The position numbers and the translations under genes are program-made. This document shows positions 1 to 11,290 of a DNA stretch of 64,000 nt, piece after piece (position 1 is the first letter of the stretch; each line of letters opens with the position of its first letter). This stretch comes from Margaritifera margaritifera. Taxonomy: Eukaryota; Mollusca; Bivalvia; Unionida; Margaritiferidae. The notes under the pieces were generated by a model. That model saw nothing but the letters and a program-made list of their open reading frames with translations, did no database searches and was not told the DNA's origin. The stretch lies in assembly GCA_029931535.1 (NCBI GenBank), contig JAQPZY010000964.1, forward strand, positions 310,001 through 374,000, written 5' to 3'.

Positions 1-118
1 TCTATGTTGTTTGTTCTCCTGATTACTCTTAACAAACTGCATTGACCCAGATCTGCCAGTGTATTATGCAATGGTAGATCTGGGATTGGGCAGTTTGCAG
101 TTGGACTTGACTTGGTAC
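1..118. repeat. Double-palindrome MITE, copy 1 (cut by window edge)
   Basis: Same family as the copies at 52.5, 58.4 and 58.7 kb. The visible part starts in the spacer between the two internal palindromes, holds the whole second palindrome (ACCCAGATCTGCC and its complement around a short spacer) and ends with the family terminus GTTTGCAGTTGGACTTGACTT. The other half is outside the window. It has no coding capacity. Confidence 0.7.
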
Positions 119-120
119 AT

Positions 121-610
121 TAACCTTATCTATATGATCGTTAGAATGTTTGTAAATACTGTTTTTGTGCTTAAGTAAAATTCAAATGGAGCACAGTTTT
201 AGACAAGAAGGAAAGAAAGTTAAATTTGAAGAAGAAAAAAAACATAATTGATAGCAAAAATCAAATGTACAGTGAATATTGATAGCAAAGATTTACTTCC
301 AATTAATTTGAAAAATTATTAACAAATAAAGTGGTGTTTGGTATTTGAAACTTGTATTGGGGCAGCATTAGTGCTAATCGAAATGATGCAGACTGGCTTT
401 TCCTGTGGCACCATCTAATCAGGAGATAAATGACTGATGACGGCCATTTGAATTAGTTTATTTTATCAGCAACAACAAGTAGAATTAGTTTTCCAACAAA
501 CGTAAAGGCTCTGCTATATTCAATTAATTGTCTGATTTGGAAGGAAAGAAACTTTTTAAAAACATTTTAGTGACAAGAGCCTGTGAAGTAGATCAGCTAT
601 CTGAAGAAGG
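121..610. other. AT-rich non-coding stretch
   Basis: Only short AT-rich sequence is seen, with no coding signal, RNA gene or recognised repeat. Confidence 0.5.
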
Positions 611-618
611 AATATTCT

Positions 619-893
619 TGTCATGGAAAGTAGGCGTTGGGACTTTTTTTGTCATGGAAAGTAGGCATTGGGGTTTTTTTGTCATGGAAAGTAGGCATTG
701 GAATTTTTTTTGTCATGGAAAGTAGGCATTGTTTTTTTTTTGTCATGGAAAGTAGGCGTTGGGATTTTTTTTGTCATGGAAAGTAGGCATTGGAATATTT
801 TTTGTCATGGAAAGTAGGCGTTGGGATTTTTTTGTCATGGAAAGTAGGCGTTGGGATTTTTTTGTCATGGAAAGTAGGCGTTGGGATTTTTTT
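619..893 (+). repeat. Minisatellite, ~30-bp unit, about 9 copies
   Basis: The unit is GTCATGGAAAGTAGGC followed by A/GTTGG and a T run. Copies start about every 30 bases from 619, and the last is degenerate near 890. The main variation is T-run length and an A/G change. A short ORF running through it is an artefact of the repeat. Confidence 0.9.
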
Positions 894-899
894 TGCCAT

Positions 900-1320
900 T
901 GTTAAGTGTATTTGGCTTTCTAAGACCAAAGAGATCTGACAGGTGAGTCAGAGAGGTTCTAGACATAGGTTCAAAGGGTGTTTTATTCAGACATGTCGGA
1001 ACCCATGTTGGATTCCATTTCTGACACAGGACCAAAGTCTTTGGTCAAGACATTCAAAGTTCGCCAGAAGGTCAAACAGATCTTTGTTTTGGCTTGTGTC
1101 CTCCCTTCCGTGATGATGAAATTTTTGTCAGAGATAGGTAGCCTGTTATAGTGATGGAGGCTAACTTCTCTTCAAAGAGCCAAAGGAGAAAGTTAGCTAT
1201 TTGTGGAATCAAAGCTTTTAATGAAGTGATGTGTTTTAACTTGCACCACTGGGAGAAAGCTCTCCATTTCCCTTTGTATGCTTTCAAAGTGGTGGGACTT
1301 TCTGCCAAAGAATTTGTTCA
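900..1320 (-). pseudogene. DIRS-like tyrosine recombinase fragment
   Basis: On the minus strand a 78-residue open stretch (1308 to 1072) reads like the N-terminal core-binding domain of the tyrosine recombinases of DIRS-type retrotransposons. It has a Thr-x3-Ala-Tyr-x3-Trp start, then FSQWC, NFLLWLFEEKLA and TITGY. After a stop, further family-like pieces follow in other frames (KWNPTW near 1010, PFEPMS near 965). The catalytic domain with the Arg-His-Arg-Tyr residues is not present, so this is a broken fragment. No reverse transcriptase was found next to it. A Crypton-type recombinase is possible but less likely given the FEEKLA/ITGY pattern. Confidence 0.6.
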
Positions 1321-1324
1321 CTGC

Positions 1325-1940
1325 TTGTTATAAGAATTGTTTTCCCCTCAGGACTTGCATGATACGAGTCAGGCATGTGGGTTCAATGATTCTGGGTTGC
1401 ATTTATGGCAGCTTGAGCAAGTAAGGAAAGACCTAGATTTTCCTGGGAATCTCTGCTGCTAAGTTGAACAGACCATTTATCCATGATTTTTTCCACCTGA
1501 AGGGAACAGTGTGAAAATCGTCATAAGATGCAATCTTAGGTCAAAAAGGTTGCCTCCCTTAATCGGCTCTTACAAGATTCTATTCTACATCCCCCAAACC
1601 CCACAGAGGGAATGCAAGATAAGAGATTTGTTGGACTGGCTTTTCTGGTGGCGCTACCAATCAGAATCAGAGGAAGTAACTGACTTAAATCCCACATTGT
1701 TGATGGACTGAAGATAGAAGATGACTGGTGCTGTAAGCATGAAAGATACAGAGATATTGCATAAACTCACATGGAACTGAGCCATGGGGGGCTAAAAATG
1801 TGATATTAACAACCTCAAAGCCTAAGTGGTCTTAAGATCACTTATCTGACTGACATCTTTCCACAAGCCAAGTATAAGAGCAGTTGGCCAAGAAATCTGG
1901 TTTTGTATGATGCTTTCTGACATTTAAAGGTTTTCATATA
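1325..1940. other. Possible DIRS remnant or intronic sequence
   Basis: This lies upstream, on the minus strand, of the recombinase fragment. It could be more of that element, but every frame is interrupted and no reverse transcriptase or RNase H motif was recognised. Confidence 0.3.
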
Positions 1941-1944
1941 TATT

Positions 1945-2700
1945 TTAGTACCGGTAATGACAGCCATATTTGATAGCCAGACCAGCATCAGTTGTGCAAA
2001 TTTAAAAGGCCTTTTGTCAGGATTCCTTCTTTGAAACTTGGTTTAGCTTCTGCATCCAGGTTTGAAAAATTTTGTTCAGTTACAATGTCCATATTAAACT
2101 AAAAATAGAAAAAAAACTTTAAACAACTTCTGTTTTGTGTATTACTTTTAGTAATGCAGCCAAATTTGACAGTAGATTGACATCATTTGTACAAACTTTA
2201 AAGAGTTTATGCCAGGATGCTTTTTGTCAATATGGGTCAAATTCTGTTTTGGAGATTTGGAGAAGTGGATTAAACAATTTTTCTATTTTCAGCAACAGTG
2301 GCCATATTTGATGGTAGATTGACATCACTGGTACCAATCTGAAAGGCCTTTATGAAAGAATGCTTTCAATTTAGTCAAATTCTAATTTGTGTTTTCTTAG
2401 AAAAACTTGTTTAATGGTTTTTCTATTGTTAGTAATGGTGGCCATATTTGATGGTGGATCAGCATCATTAGTAAAAATTTTAAAGGCCTTCAATATCATG
2501 CCATAAAGCATTGTCAAATTTGATAAAATTCTGTTGAACAGTTTATTCGAAAGAGTCATTTAAATGTTGTTCTAGTTTTAGTAATCACTGCAATATCTGG
2601 ACCGGCATCATTTGTAAAAATTTGCAAAGTCTTCATGCCAGGGTGCCCTCTGCTAAGTTTAGCTGAACCAATCCAGTAGTTTTTGAGAAGAAGCTGAGAC
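1945..2700. repeat. Degenerate tandem array, ~145-bp unit, about 5 copies
   Basis: Diverged units carry a GGCCATATTTGATGGT-like core, then a CATCA motif and an AAAGGCCTT segment. Cores lie near 1961, 2157, 2299, 2440 and 2588, giving spacings of about 140-150 with one longer interval. The core resembles that of the array at 13.7-14.8 kb, so the two may share an origin. Confidence 0.7.
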
Positions 2701-2853
2701 TAGCAATTGTTAGTAGATGACAGACAACAGATAATGGATGACAAATAACAAATGACATTGGCAGGACCATGCTCACTTGGCCTTATGGCCAGGTGAACTA
2801 AACATTACTTCTCTGAGCATAATTATACAGTTTTTGGAAAACAAATACTCTAC

Positions 2854-2940
2854 CTTGCTTAATCTCATGCCGGAGAAAGTCTAACCATGTCTCACTGTTT
2901 CTTCTTCTTTCTGGTACATCAAAGTCAAGATTGTGTGCAT
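2854..2940 (-). CDS. Coiled-coil protein, exon D (last exon seen)
   Basis: An 87-base exon lies between an acceptor (TTTTTAAG) and a donor (CAAG/GTAGAG). Read after the previous exon (phase 1) it is open and encodes a charged segment beginning DAHNLDFDVPERRR and containing WLDFLRHEIKQ. The split codon G+AT gives Asp, so the phase agrees with the exon ending at 7135. It ends in phase 1, and no convincing next exon was found between 1 and 2850, so the gene probably continues left of the window. No domain family was recognised. Confidence 0.6.
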
Positions 2941-2959
2941 CTTAAAAAGATAATTATTT

Positions 2960-3345
2960 ACCAAACTATTGAAATATTGAGCACAATATTTTGATGTAAA
3001 CATTTTCTTAGTTAATAACAATACTTTTCATCTGATTATAAATTGCACATATTAATCACTTGTACTATATTACTTTACTCTTGTACTATATTACAAATCC
3101 ATTTGATTTTACATGATTAATCTGGCATTCAGTACAGATGTTTAATCCATATTTCCATATCACTCAATGTTCTTAGATGCACCTAATCAGACCTATGAAT
3201 CAATCCCAATTTGGTTTGAATTCTATTCACACTGCATAGACAAAAGTATTTGTGAAGCATAAAAGAGTGAGTGAGTATGTAATAAATACAAAACTGCTTA
3301 TGTTTTTTTGTTCCAAGTTAGGGGGAAGATTAGTTTGGTTTTGTG
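2960..3345. other. Intronic or intergenic AT-rich stretch
   Basis: Nothing recognised apart from a short imperfect duplication (TTGTACTATATTAC) near 3060-3095. Confidence 0.4.
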
Positions 3346-3348
3346 AGT

Positions 3349-3570
3349 TTAATGCCATTATTCAGCACACGATAGGTTATACATGGTGGCCAGTATATTT
3401 GGTGGAAGAAGAACCCAGGAAGAATCACCAACCCATGGGAAGCTACTGGCAACCTTTCTCACATACCTATGTTGGCTGAGCCAAGACTCAAACCCACATG
3501 GACAAAGGTGAGATGTGAATGATCTGTAAAAGCAAGCACCTTAGACCACTTGGCCACCTAGGGACCCGGG
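3349..3570 (-). mobile_element. tRNA-derived SINE, minus-strand copy
   Basis: The minus strand shows a tRNA-like head (TGGCCAAGTGGTCTAAGG, an A-box), a B-box-like region (GGTTTGAGTC), then AGGTATGTGAGAAAGGTTGC and the family tail with ATACTGGCCACCATGTATA and CCTATCGTGTGCTGAA. It is the same family as the copies at 6.6, 33.9 and 52.2 kb. Confidence 0.8.
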
Positions 3571-3574
3571 GGGC

Positions 3575-4125
3575 GTGGGGTGGGGGTCGGGCAGGAACAA
3601 CTTGTTTGATTTGGCATATGAATATATCATGGCCTAATGGTCTAGAAACTCGTTCTTTTCACCAACTTGGAACAGAACAATTAGTAGTTTTGTGTATTCA
3701 ATAATTCAAAACATTAAGTAGAAGACATTTTGTAAAAAAAATATGCATATTCTTTCTCTTACAACTGAAATAATTGATAAAACTTTGAATGTTACTTAAA
3801 TGCATGAAACAACTATGAATATTTTTGTTTTTGTGAATAAACCATGCTCTATTGTGAACAATGTAGTTCCAGACGATAGCATGATGCATTCTATCCAAGC
3901 TCTCTATAGATCTTTGACATTGGGAGTCCTGGACCATCAGTTTCCAAAAATTGGGGGCTCTGATAGAAAAACTGAAAGTCCACATGAAAAAAGAGGGAGT
4001 CAATTAATGGGTGTAAAATCATTACATTCAAGGCAAATTGTTTTATCTTTTTCACTACTGTGATTATGATTTATTTTTATTAAATGCATGTTATATAATT
4101 ATTTTCTTGCACTGAAGGGCTTTTT
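3575..4125. other. Non-coding stretch
   Basis: Two overlapping opposite-strand ORFs (about 3698-4063) show no family motif and are probably chance. Nothing else seen. Confidence 0.4.
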
Positions 4126-4165
4126 ATTCTGGATTCAAAGTTTCAGAAAACCAAGAGTCCAGGAC
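4126..4165 (+). repeat. Separated unit of the 5.94-6.44 kb tandem array
   Basis: TTTCAGAAAACCAAGAGTCC followed by AGGAC resembles the unit to the right of the transposon (TCTTAGAAAACTGAGACTCC then AGGGC). This suggests the transposon at 4168-5941 split the array. Confidence 0.55.
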
Positions 4166-4167
4166 TA

Positions 4168-5941
4168 CCATATTTGCCGGCCTATAAGTCGATGTGGAGT
4201 ATAAGTTGAATTAGTCAATTTCGTCAATTTTAAATTCTTCATCCATATATAAATTGATGTGGAGTATAAGATGAAGCTAGATCAACACATTGACTTTGTC
4301 TTTTTTTGCTAGTAACTTTCGGTTTCATGAATAGTAATGGTATCACTATGCTATTCCAGAATAATTGGGAAAATGATTAAGATGGTCTGTACATGTATTA
4401 CTTATAGGTATTATTTATTGGTATATTGTACGCAGCGATATGAACCCCTGTTGTCAAAAAGTTAAGTGCAACTTGTATTCTTACAGCAACAGTAACCTCA
4501 TTATCAAATTATATGTAAAATAAAAAAATGAAAGAACTCGATCAAGACTTGTTGTTTTTAGTGAATGCATGTATGTATGTGTTTGCGTGTGTATGTGTGT
4601 GTGAGAGAGAGAGAGAAACAATGCTATATCAGTGTGTAAGAACATATGCATTCAGAGCAGTTTTTACTTGTAGCTTTTGGAGAGAGAGAGAGAGAGAGAG
4701 AGATTACAGGGCGATTGTAATATGTATTGTTGAGTTACATGATGATCGTGATCTTACTCGTGTACAGGGGCATTACTATATTCCATTATCAATTAATACC
4801 TCTGAATAAACAGTTCATTCTTGTTTTAATTATGATATCCATTGTCAGAACAACCACATGGCTTTGCAGTATTATTTACATGCTAATTAAATATGCCTAC
4901 AGCTTTGGCCAGGTCATTCCAGTTGACTGACACCAGCAGTAGATGTGATCAAATCTGTGAGGCTACTAATAGGGAAATGAGGCTATCCATAGGGTATTGT
5001 AATTGATCCTGTAAAGCATGTTAATGTATGCAGTAAAGTGTAATGACCTGTAATTGCTCATGTAAGTTTCTCAACCAGTGGCATCTTTTGTTCTCGCCAA
5101 CAGAAGTGTCAGAGCTTTGAATTCATGAGCTATGATCAAACCAAAATGCCGCCTAACTACAGGAAGTATACATGCACTTACTGATAAAGAGTAATCTTAT
5201 TTCATGTGAATATAGAGGTCATTGTACTTGCAACGAAAACAACACAGCATGCAAAATGGTCATCTTAGGATTTAAACAAAATGGAGTCTATATGGATATA
5301 AATATTGTAAATATTGAAATATAAATTATATATCTTTGAAACTGAGTATAGTACATATTTGTTTCAATTTCCATTGACTATTTTATTACTGTTTTCTCTC
5401 TTTGACAAAAGCTTCAGCTAAACGGGGTCAGTAAGGTACATTAAGCAAAATAGCACGAAGAAGAGCTGAAATATCTCTCTCTCATATCGGGACATATTTT
5501 ATTTTGATTATGATGTGCAAGAAGAAAGATGTGCGATGGAATACCCATGTCCATGTCATGGTTATTCGTTTTCTAACTTGTCTATTCTAATACACACATA
5601 TGTAGGCAAATGTAAACAACATATATTACTAGTGCATGCTGCTACAGCACAATTACATCTGATGCACATGAATTTAATACTGATGATCATGTAAATATTT
5701 TGGAATCCTTCTCAATGTCAGGTCCTATATTTTTTCGCACACGATCTCTTCCCCAAACTGATAATTATTTTGTTACACATTATTTTTCTTACTTTGAAAA
5801 AAATATTTATTTTTTCACATACAAAAAAATTATATTACATACGGTAAAGCAATTTCAATAACATAATCCATATATAAGTTGATTTGGAGAAGCCCAGACT
5901 TCCAGGTCAAAAAGTATCAACTTATAGGCTGGCAAATATGG
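4168..5941. mobile_element. Non-autonomous DNA transposon with TIRs and TA target duplication
   Basis: The left end CCATATTTGCCGGCCTATAA and the complement of the right end, CCATATTTGCCAGCCTATAA, form an inverted repeat of about 24-26 bases with one mismatch. Both ends are flanked by TA, as expected for Tc1/mariner/pogo-type insertion. A related subterminal segment (CATATATAA then T/GTTGAT) occurs near each end. The 1.77-kb interior has GA-rich microsatellites and no transposase ORF, so the element needs a partner for movement. The superfamily rests on the TA duplication and end type only. Confidence 0.7.
4588..4702 (+). repeat. (GA)n and GT-rich microsatellites
   Basis: GT-rich sequence runs into GAGAGAGAGAGA near 4600, and a second pure GA run lies at about 4681-4703. 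Both are inside the 1.77-kb transposon. Confidence 0.85.
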
Positions 5942-5943
5942 TA

Positions 5944-6440
5944 GTTATTGAGGGTCCATAGGAATCACATTCTTAGAAAACTGAGACTCCAGGGCAAGTT
6001 ATTGCAGGACCACAGGATTCCGAGTCTTAGCACGTCCAGCATCTTAGGCTAGATACTAAGTGTCCACAAGATGCACAGTCTTAGAACACCCTGGTTCCAT
6101 GGCTATATATTGAGGGTCCATAGGATGCAAAGTCTTAGAACACAGCTTTCAGCGCTAGTTATTAAGGGTCCACAGGGTGCACAGTCTTTGAACACTGAGG
6201 TTTCAGCGCTAGTTATTAAGGACCCACATGATGTACAGTCTTAGAACACAGAGGTTCGAGAGCAATCATTTACAGTTCTCGGGATGTCCAGTCTTAGAAC
6301 ACCCATGTTACAAGGCTAGTTACTGAGGGTCAACAGGATGAACAGTCTTAGAACACAGAGGTTCCAGGGCTGGTATTGATAGTTTGCAGAATGTAGTCTT
6401 AGAACACCCAGGTTAGAGGACTAGTTATTAAGGATCCATT
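5944..6440 (+). repeat. Tandem array, ~55-bp unit, about 9 copies
   Basis: The unit has CACAGTCTTAGAACACxxAG, GGTTCCAGGGCTAGTTATT and AAGGGTCCACAGGATG. Copies of the CTTAGAACAC core fall near 5972, 6031, 6089, 6135, 6187, 6240, 6292, 6347 and 6391. Confidence 0.85.
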
Positions 6441-6610
6441 ACACACGGGTAGATCAGGGTCTACACTGTTTACATTTAGGCATACATCATGTAACAGGAG
6501 TAAAAAAAGCTGAATTAAAGCTCTCTGTAGTAGGATTTTGAAAATGGAAGTCCTGGGCTGCATTCAACTTAAAACCGTTAGTCCAATATATATGCAACTG
6601 TATACTATTT

Positions 6611-6855
6611 TGGGAGCCCTGTTGGCCAAGTGGTCTAAGGTGCTCGCCTTTACAGATCACTGAGATCTCACCTCTGTGGGATCGAGTCTCTGACTCAAAC
6701 AACGTGGGTATGTGAGAAAGCTTGCAAGTACCTTCCCATGGGATGTTGATTCTTCCCAGAGTTTTTCCTTTTTCTTCTTTTCTTCCTAAATCAGGTATAC
6801 TGGCCACCATCTATAACTTATCATGTGCTGAAAAATGGCATTAAACCCACAACAA
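6611..6855 (+). mobile_element. tRNA-derived SINE, plus-strand copy
   Basis: Head TGGCCAAGTGGTCTAAGG (A-box-like), B-box-like GGATCGAGTC, then GTGGGTATGTGAGAAAGCTT, and tail TACTGGCCACCATCTATAA with ATGTGCTGAAAAATGGCATT. The 3' end runs into an ACAACAACAAC tract. It is one of the better preserved copies. Confidence 0.85.
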
Positions 6856-7134
6856 CAACTACTAAATTTGAAAACTGAAGGTCCTGGAAACAAGGTTTCT
6901 CATTACTAAGAGCTCCCCTGAGAATGTTAGTACAAACTAAAGGTTTTTTCTGATGCTGTAAAGAATTTAAAAGACACAGGCTCAAGGCAAGCATATTGTC
7001 ATATATAGAAAATCACTCACCCCCACACTTATCTTCTACACTTTGTTTTTCTCTTTCTAGTCAAGACTTTTGTCATATATCATGGACTAATTGAATTCTA
7101 AGAATACTTATCATGAAAAACACAAAACTTCTAC

Positions 7135-8031
7135 CTTTCTCTCTCTGCTGCCGTAGCAGGTCTTCCTTTCTGCGCTCTCTTTGCTCCCTTAGCCACATGT
7201 CTTTTCTGGAGGGAAAATGTCTTCTTGTCCCAGGGTTCCTTGTGTCAGAATTGGAACTAACTTTATTGTCCAGTTCCACTGATGGTCTTTTTAGCTGTCT
7301 TGGATCATTTTCATTTGTCTTTAATTCAGTAGTTTTCATTGCACTTTCATTTTTACTTGTTCTAGCCTTTAGGGGCTGAGTGGACAAAACCCTGTTAGTG
7401 GCAACGTCTGTTTCCTTTATAAATTGACCTTTTCCATGGTCACCCACAGCTCGATTTGATACTGTAACATTTTTATTCTTATGGCCAATATTTCTAACAT
7501 TCTTTGGATTCTTATCTTTATCTCTGGCGCTGGGTAGCATGGCTTGGTCAGAGGAAATATCTGTATGATCTCTCCTACTTTGCTCATTTGTGTTTGCCTG
7601 GCTATGACCACTGGGTGTCTGGCCACAATCGGCCAGGCTATGAGGTGGTAGTGAGTGATCTCCTACCTTCAGATCTTCTGTAGTCATCACATTTCTATCA
7701 ATACAAATCAGAGGAACATTCTCAAAATCAATGTCTCGCAAAATGCGTTTATCCTGTTTGCCAAGACAGAATTCGACATCTCCATAATGTCCTGCATCTG
7801 AAGCCACGGAAGGCTGAATGGTAACAGAATCTTCCGTTGCTACCCTCACTGATTGTAATTGTAATTTGTGTTCCCCACTATTGCCAAATGGTGCGGTTCT
7901 GAAATTGCTAATCAACTGAAGCTGTATCTCCCACTTTTCTGACAGCATTTTCAGAGTCTCATCAATTCTCATGATGGTTTCATTTCTCTTTTCAGCTTGG
8001 CCTTCAATGACATCTAGTCTTCTCTCCAAGT
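7135..8031 (-). CDS. Coiled-coil protein, exon C (large exon)
   Basis: An 897-base exon is open throughout, with acceptor TTTCTCTAG at its upstream side and donor AAAG/GTAGAA. The upstream split codon G+AC gives Asp and matches the exon at 15821. It encodes about 299 residues: an N-terminal heptad-like stretch (DLERRLDVIEGQAEKRNE, then IDETLKMLSEKW), a long polar low-complexity middle rich in Ser, Asn, Lys, Thr and Asp, and a very basic Arg/Glu/Gln-rich end (RKDMWLREQRERRKEDLLR). No signal peptide or membrane segment is seen. The family is not recognised; a cytoskeletal or centrosomal type of coiled-coil protein would fit, but this is a guess. Confidence 0.75.
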
Positions 8032-8039
8032 CTAGAGAA

Positions 8040-9100
8040 ATGACATATTACATATTTTCATTAAAAAGCTCAAGTGCTGAAACAAATGACCCAAGTAAAC
8101 TAGAGATTGCTCCCCTTTAGCTTTAAAGGCAAATGACAATGTAATAGCAATTCACCATATAATCTGGACTGAAAGATCTCAAATTAGTTAAAGATCCTCA
8201 TTAAATTTGGTTAAAATTTGTCAAGGAATTTTTTCTTCAGAGGTTATATGTAAAAGTTTCCCTAATTTTAGAAATAGTGACTGTTTGATAGCTACTTGAT
8301 ATACAGTAGACAAATTTAAAAAGTCTGGATGCTCTCTATCAAGGTCTTAATGCAGTCCACTTTGTAAAACCAATGCTTCCTGCACAGCTCAAAATGATGT
8401 TATCATTATATGATGGTATCATTAATATGGCATCACTTTAAACAGGTACTAGTATATCATGGCGATATGAACTCTGGGAGAGATTATATGTAAAATGACA
8501 TGATTGTAACTTCTGTCTCTTATTAAATAATGAAAGAGAAATATTACATTAACAGTCCTGTGAAAGAAAATGATAAAAGTCAACAAAAAGTATAGAAGAC
8601 GTTTGAAAATCTGTAGCAATTTATGACCTTCCATACATCATCCATGCAGGTTTTCTGTTGTGGGATCCAATATGACCTCAATAAATGCATCATACTGATA
8701 AAATTCACTCACGAACATAGATACATAAATTTTCTTTGTGCATTTGAAAAAAGGAGTCTATGATCTTCAACCTGTTCTTGTTTAGCTATTATTTTGGGAC
8801 AATTAGTGACAGGGTAAATTTTCCAATACTCTTTCATGTAATGATCATTACCTGGGGATAGATATTCAACTAACAGTATTGCAAGAAAATGCACTATACA
8901 TTTTTTATCAGTCTGGATTACTCAGACTCCTAGCTATGTAAAAATATATTTTTTTTACATATATTAAACACTCTAACATTTCACAAATGATCATCCTTAA
9001 ATAAAATTCTGAAAAGCAGCTTTTGAAATTGTGGCCAAATTTGATTATATACATATGACATGCTGTCAAAAACTATGTAAACCCGCTCTGTTTTTCATTG
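8040..9100. other. Intron of the coiled-coil gene
   Basis: AT-rich sequence with no coding, RNA or repeat signal that I can support. Confidence 0.5.
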
Positions 9101-9106
9101 TTTTCT

Positions 9107-10271
9107 GCTGGAGAGTGAGAGTAAGCTTGCTTGCAGCAGCAACAAGAGACAAAAATGGTTTGTATTACTGACAAAAAGCCAGAGGATCTTATTTGCAAGC
9201 TGTACCATGCTCACAACATTGAGCCTGGTGGTTTGGTGTGCCGCAATGGCATGGGTGAAAGCTTTTCCATTAAAGCAAGCCAAGCATTTGTCCAAGTTCT
9301 GCATGCGTTTCATGGTGACACTGTGGTCAACCAGCCAGATGACTAAAAGTGATGGACTGAAAAGCGCTACCAACAGGTCAATGGGTGGTTCAAAAAGCTC
9401 TCCAATGAAGTGACCCCCCAGGCTGCGCTATCTCACTACAGCCAAGACATACTTGCACTATTTGGTTGTTACCGCTGATGCCTGCACTGTGGTTTCATTC
9501 ATGCAGAACCACTGCCAGAGGGCACCAAGGTATTGATTTCATTCACTCCTATGCTGCTATGATGGCCAAGCTGCCATTTTTACCTCTGCTATCCAAGTCT
9601 GACTACTTACAGAAGCCCTTAGGTGGTCCAACTTGGCCTGCCAGCTTTTTCCTTGTGAAGTTACAAACACTGACACCATTCTATTCCCCTTGAGGCATGA
9701 CTTTGTCATCAGCACGGTTCTATTGCATGTGGCAATAGGTTTTTTTATTGTGGAGAACTTGTACCCCACAATGCAACCAAGTTATCGTGTCAGCATTACG
9801 ACTATTCTGGTACTGAGGTCAGTGACTGATGACAAAAAGTATGTAGCAAACCTTGTCCATGGACTTGCCAGCAGACACTATAATAAGACAGCATGGGGTC
9901 AGCTATACTAAAACAAGAGCAAGGCCTTAGCATACAGCAACAGCAGCCTGTACACAGAGCCTGACCCAGACATCCACTTAGTTGTTGACCAAGTATAGAT
10001 AGAGCTTACAGATGGTTAATAACCAATTTTGCACCTCATTCTCAATGGCATGCACATCCTACTACACCAGCTTGTTAGTGCACTGGGCAACACTGCAGTT
10101 GCAGCGCATACAGATTGTGTCTACACAACTTTGGTGGAGCAGGAGGCCTGCCAGAGTTTACAGGAGGCCAGCTTTCAGTTTACAGAAATAGAATGTGTGG
10201 CTGCATGTCCATGTATATCTCACCTTGAGAACCAGCAGCAAATTACAATGGATAACGAATGGGACAACTAG
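9107..10271 (+). pseudogene. Decayed virus-like type-B DNA polymerase
   Basis: Three polymerase signatures occur in order on the plus strand, in different frames. Near 9530-9600 is a motif-A-like GIDFIHSYAAMMAKLPFLP. Near 9835-9905 is a motif-B-like KYVANLVHGLASRHYNKTA, and near 10105-10130 a motif-C-like AHTDCVYTT, where the usual Asp-Thr-Asp-Ser is replaced by His-Thr-Asp-Cys. An upstream open piece (9158-9343, KPEDLICKLYHAHN) may be the N-terminal part. Several stops and frameshifts break it. The sequence is unlike the polymerases at 27-29 kb and 41 kb, so it is a separate lineage. It sits inside an intron of the coiled-coil gene. The exact element family is not known to me. Confidence 0.5.
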
Positions 10272-10515
10272 GAGGCTGTAAAACTGATAGAAGCAGATGC
10301 ACCATGAAAGTGAGTGGCAAAGGAAACAGATGACTACATATAAGAGTTACTGGGGGAAAAAAATGAAACAGGCACTTGTTGACAAACTTTCCTGAAACAG
10401 ATGCAAGCTCACATTATGCCAGCAAGGGCTGGCCCTCTAGTGGTTGTTGAACACTTTCCTTGAACTGGAAAAGCATCTTTGAGTTTAGCTGGTTAAAAAA
10501 CTTCAGGCATAGCAC

Positions 10516-10908
10516 ATGTACAAAAGTGCTTGTTGTCTATACCAACCAACTCTTTCATGGGGACAATCTAATAGAGTTAAAAACAAAATTCACAATAATA
10601 AGGTTGATGCCTTCTTTAAGACCAACGGCATAAATGAAAAGCAGGTCTATACTGAATTTACTGTAGAAAATGAGATATTGAAACTCTGGCGGTATTATAT
10701 CCCCTTCAAATATAAGAGGGTGGGAGTTGCTATTCTGTACAAACTTTTCACACTAGAACATAGTAATAGTAAAGGCATACCTGGTAGATGCAAAACTATG
10801 CATACAAAAACTACCACAGATAAGAAGCAAAAATCCTGCACAAAAACTTTTGAAAGCATCAGGATCCAAGGACAAAGCACTGTAAGAAGCAGCGGCACAG
10901 GAACCTGA
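10516..10908 (+). pseudogene. Unassigned ORF in the virus-like block
   Basis: A 130-codon open stretch whose C-terminal half is Lys/Thr-rich and basic. It lies between the polymerase remnant and the membrane-protein remnant on the same strand, so it may be part of the same element. No domain was recognised. Confidence 0.3.
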
Positions 10909-10932
10909 TAGCCTCCAGATCTGAGAGATCCT

Positions 10933-11290
10933 TTGACTCAACAAGACATTTCAGATGTACTGTGTGCACTTTTGCTTACCATCGCAAAGACTGTAGAGCT
11001 TGATAAATGTCTGACTGCAGAGTGGGAAAAGCTGACCAAAGCACAAGACGAAACTATGCGCCACAAGATACAAGACAACATTATAGATGTGGAGTTGGCA
11101 CATGAGGGTCAACTAAAAATAGTCAACAGTTTATTAGGGTCACCCAATTTACTGCTATTCGGGACACCATCAACAAAATTCTCCGCAAGGACACAACACT
11201 TGCTGAAAAATTGCAAACCCTCTTTCAAGAGCAGGGCATCACAATAGCCTTGATTATCATGGTTTTGAGATTTATCATAACTAGCGAAGA
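10933..11290 (+). pseudogene. Element-encoded protein with a truncated hydrophobic segment
   Basis: An open stretch begins with DISDVLCALLLTIAKTVELD, continues with an acidic helical part (HKIQDNIIDVELAHEGQLK), then shifts frame near 11145 into RDTINKILRKDTTLAEKL and LFQEQGITIA with a short hydrophobic run. From memory, proteins with a LAE-x2-xTLF-xEQGITI segment followed by a transmembrane stretch occur in large DNA elements of cnidarians and molluscs; I could not check this. The membrane part is cut short. It fits a minor structural or membrane protein of the same element as the polymerase at 9.1-10.3 kb. Confidence 0.45.
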
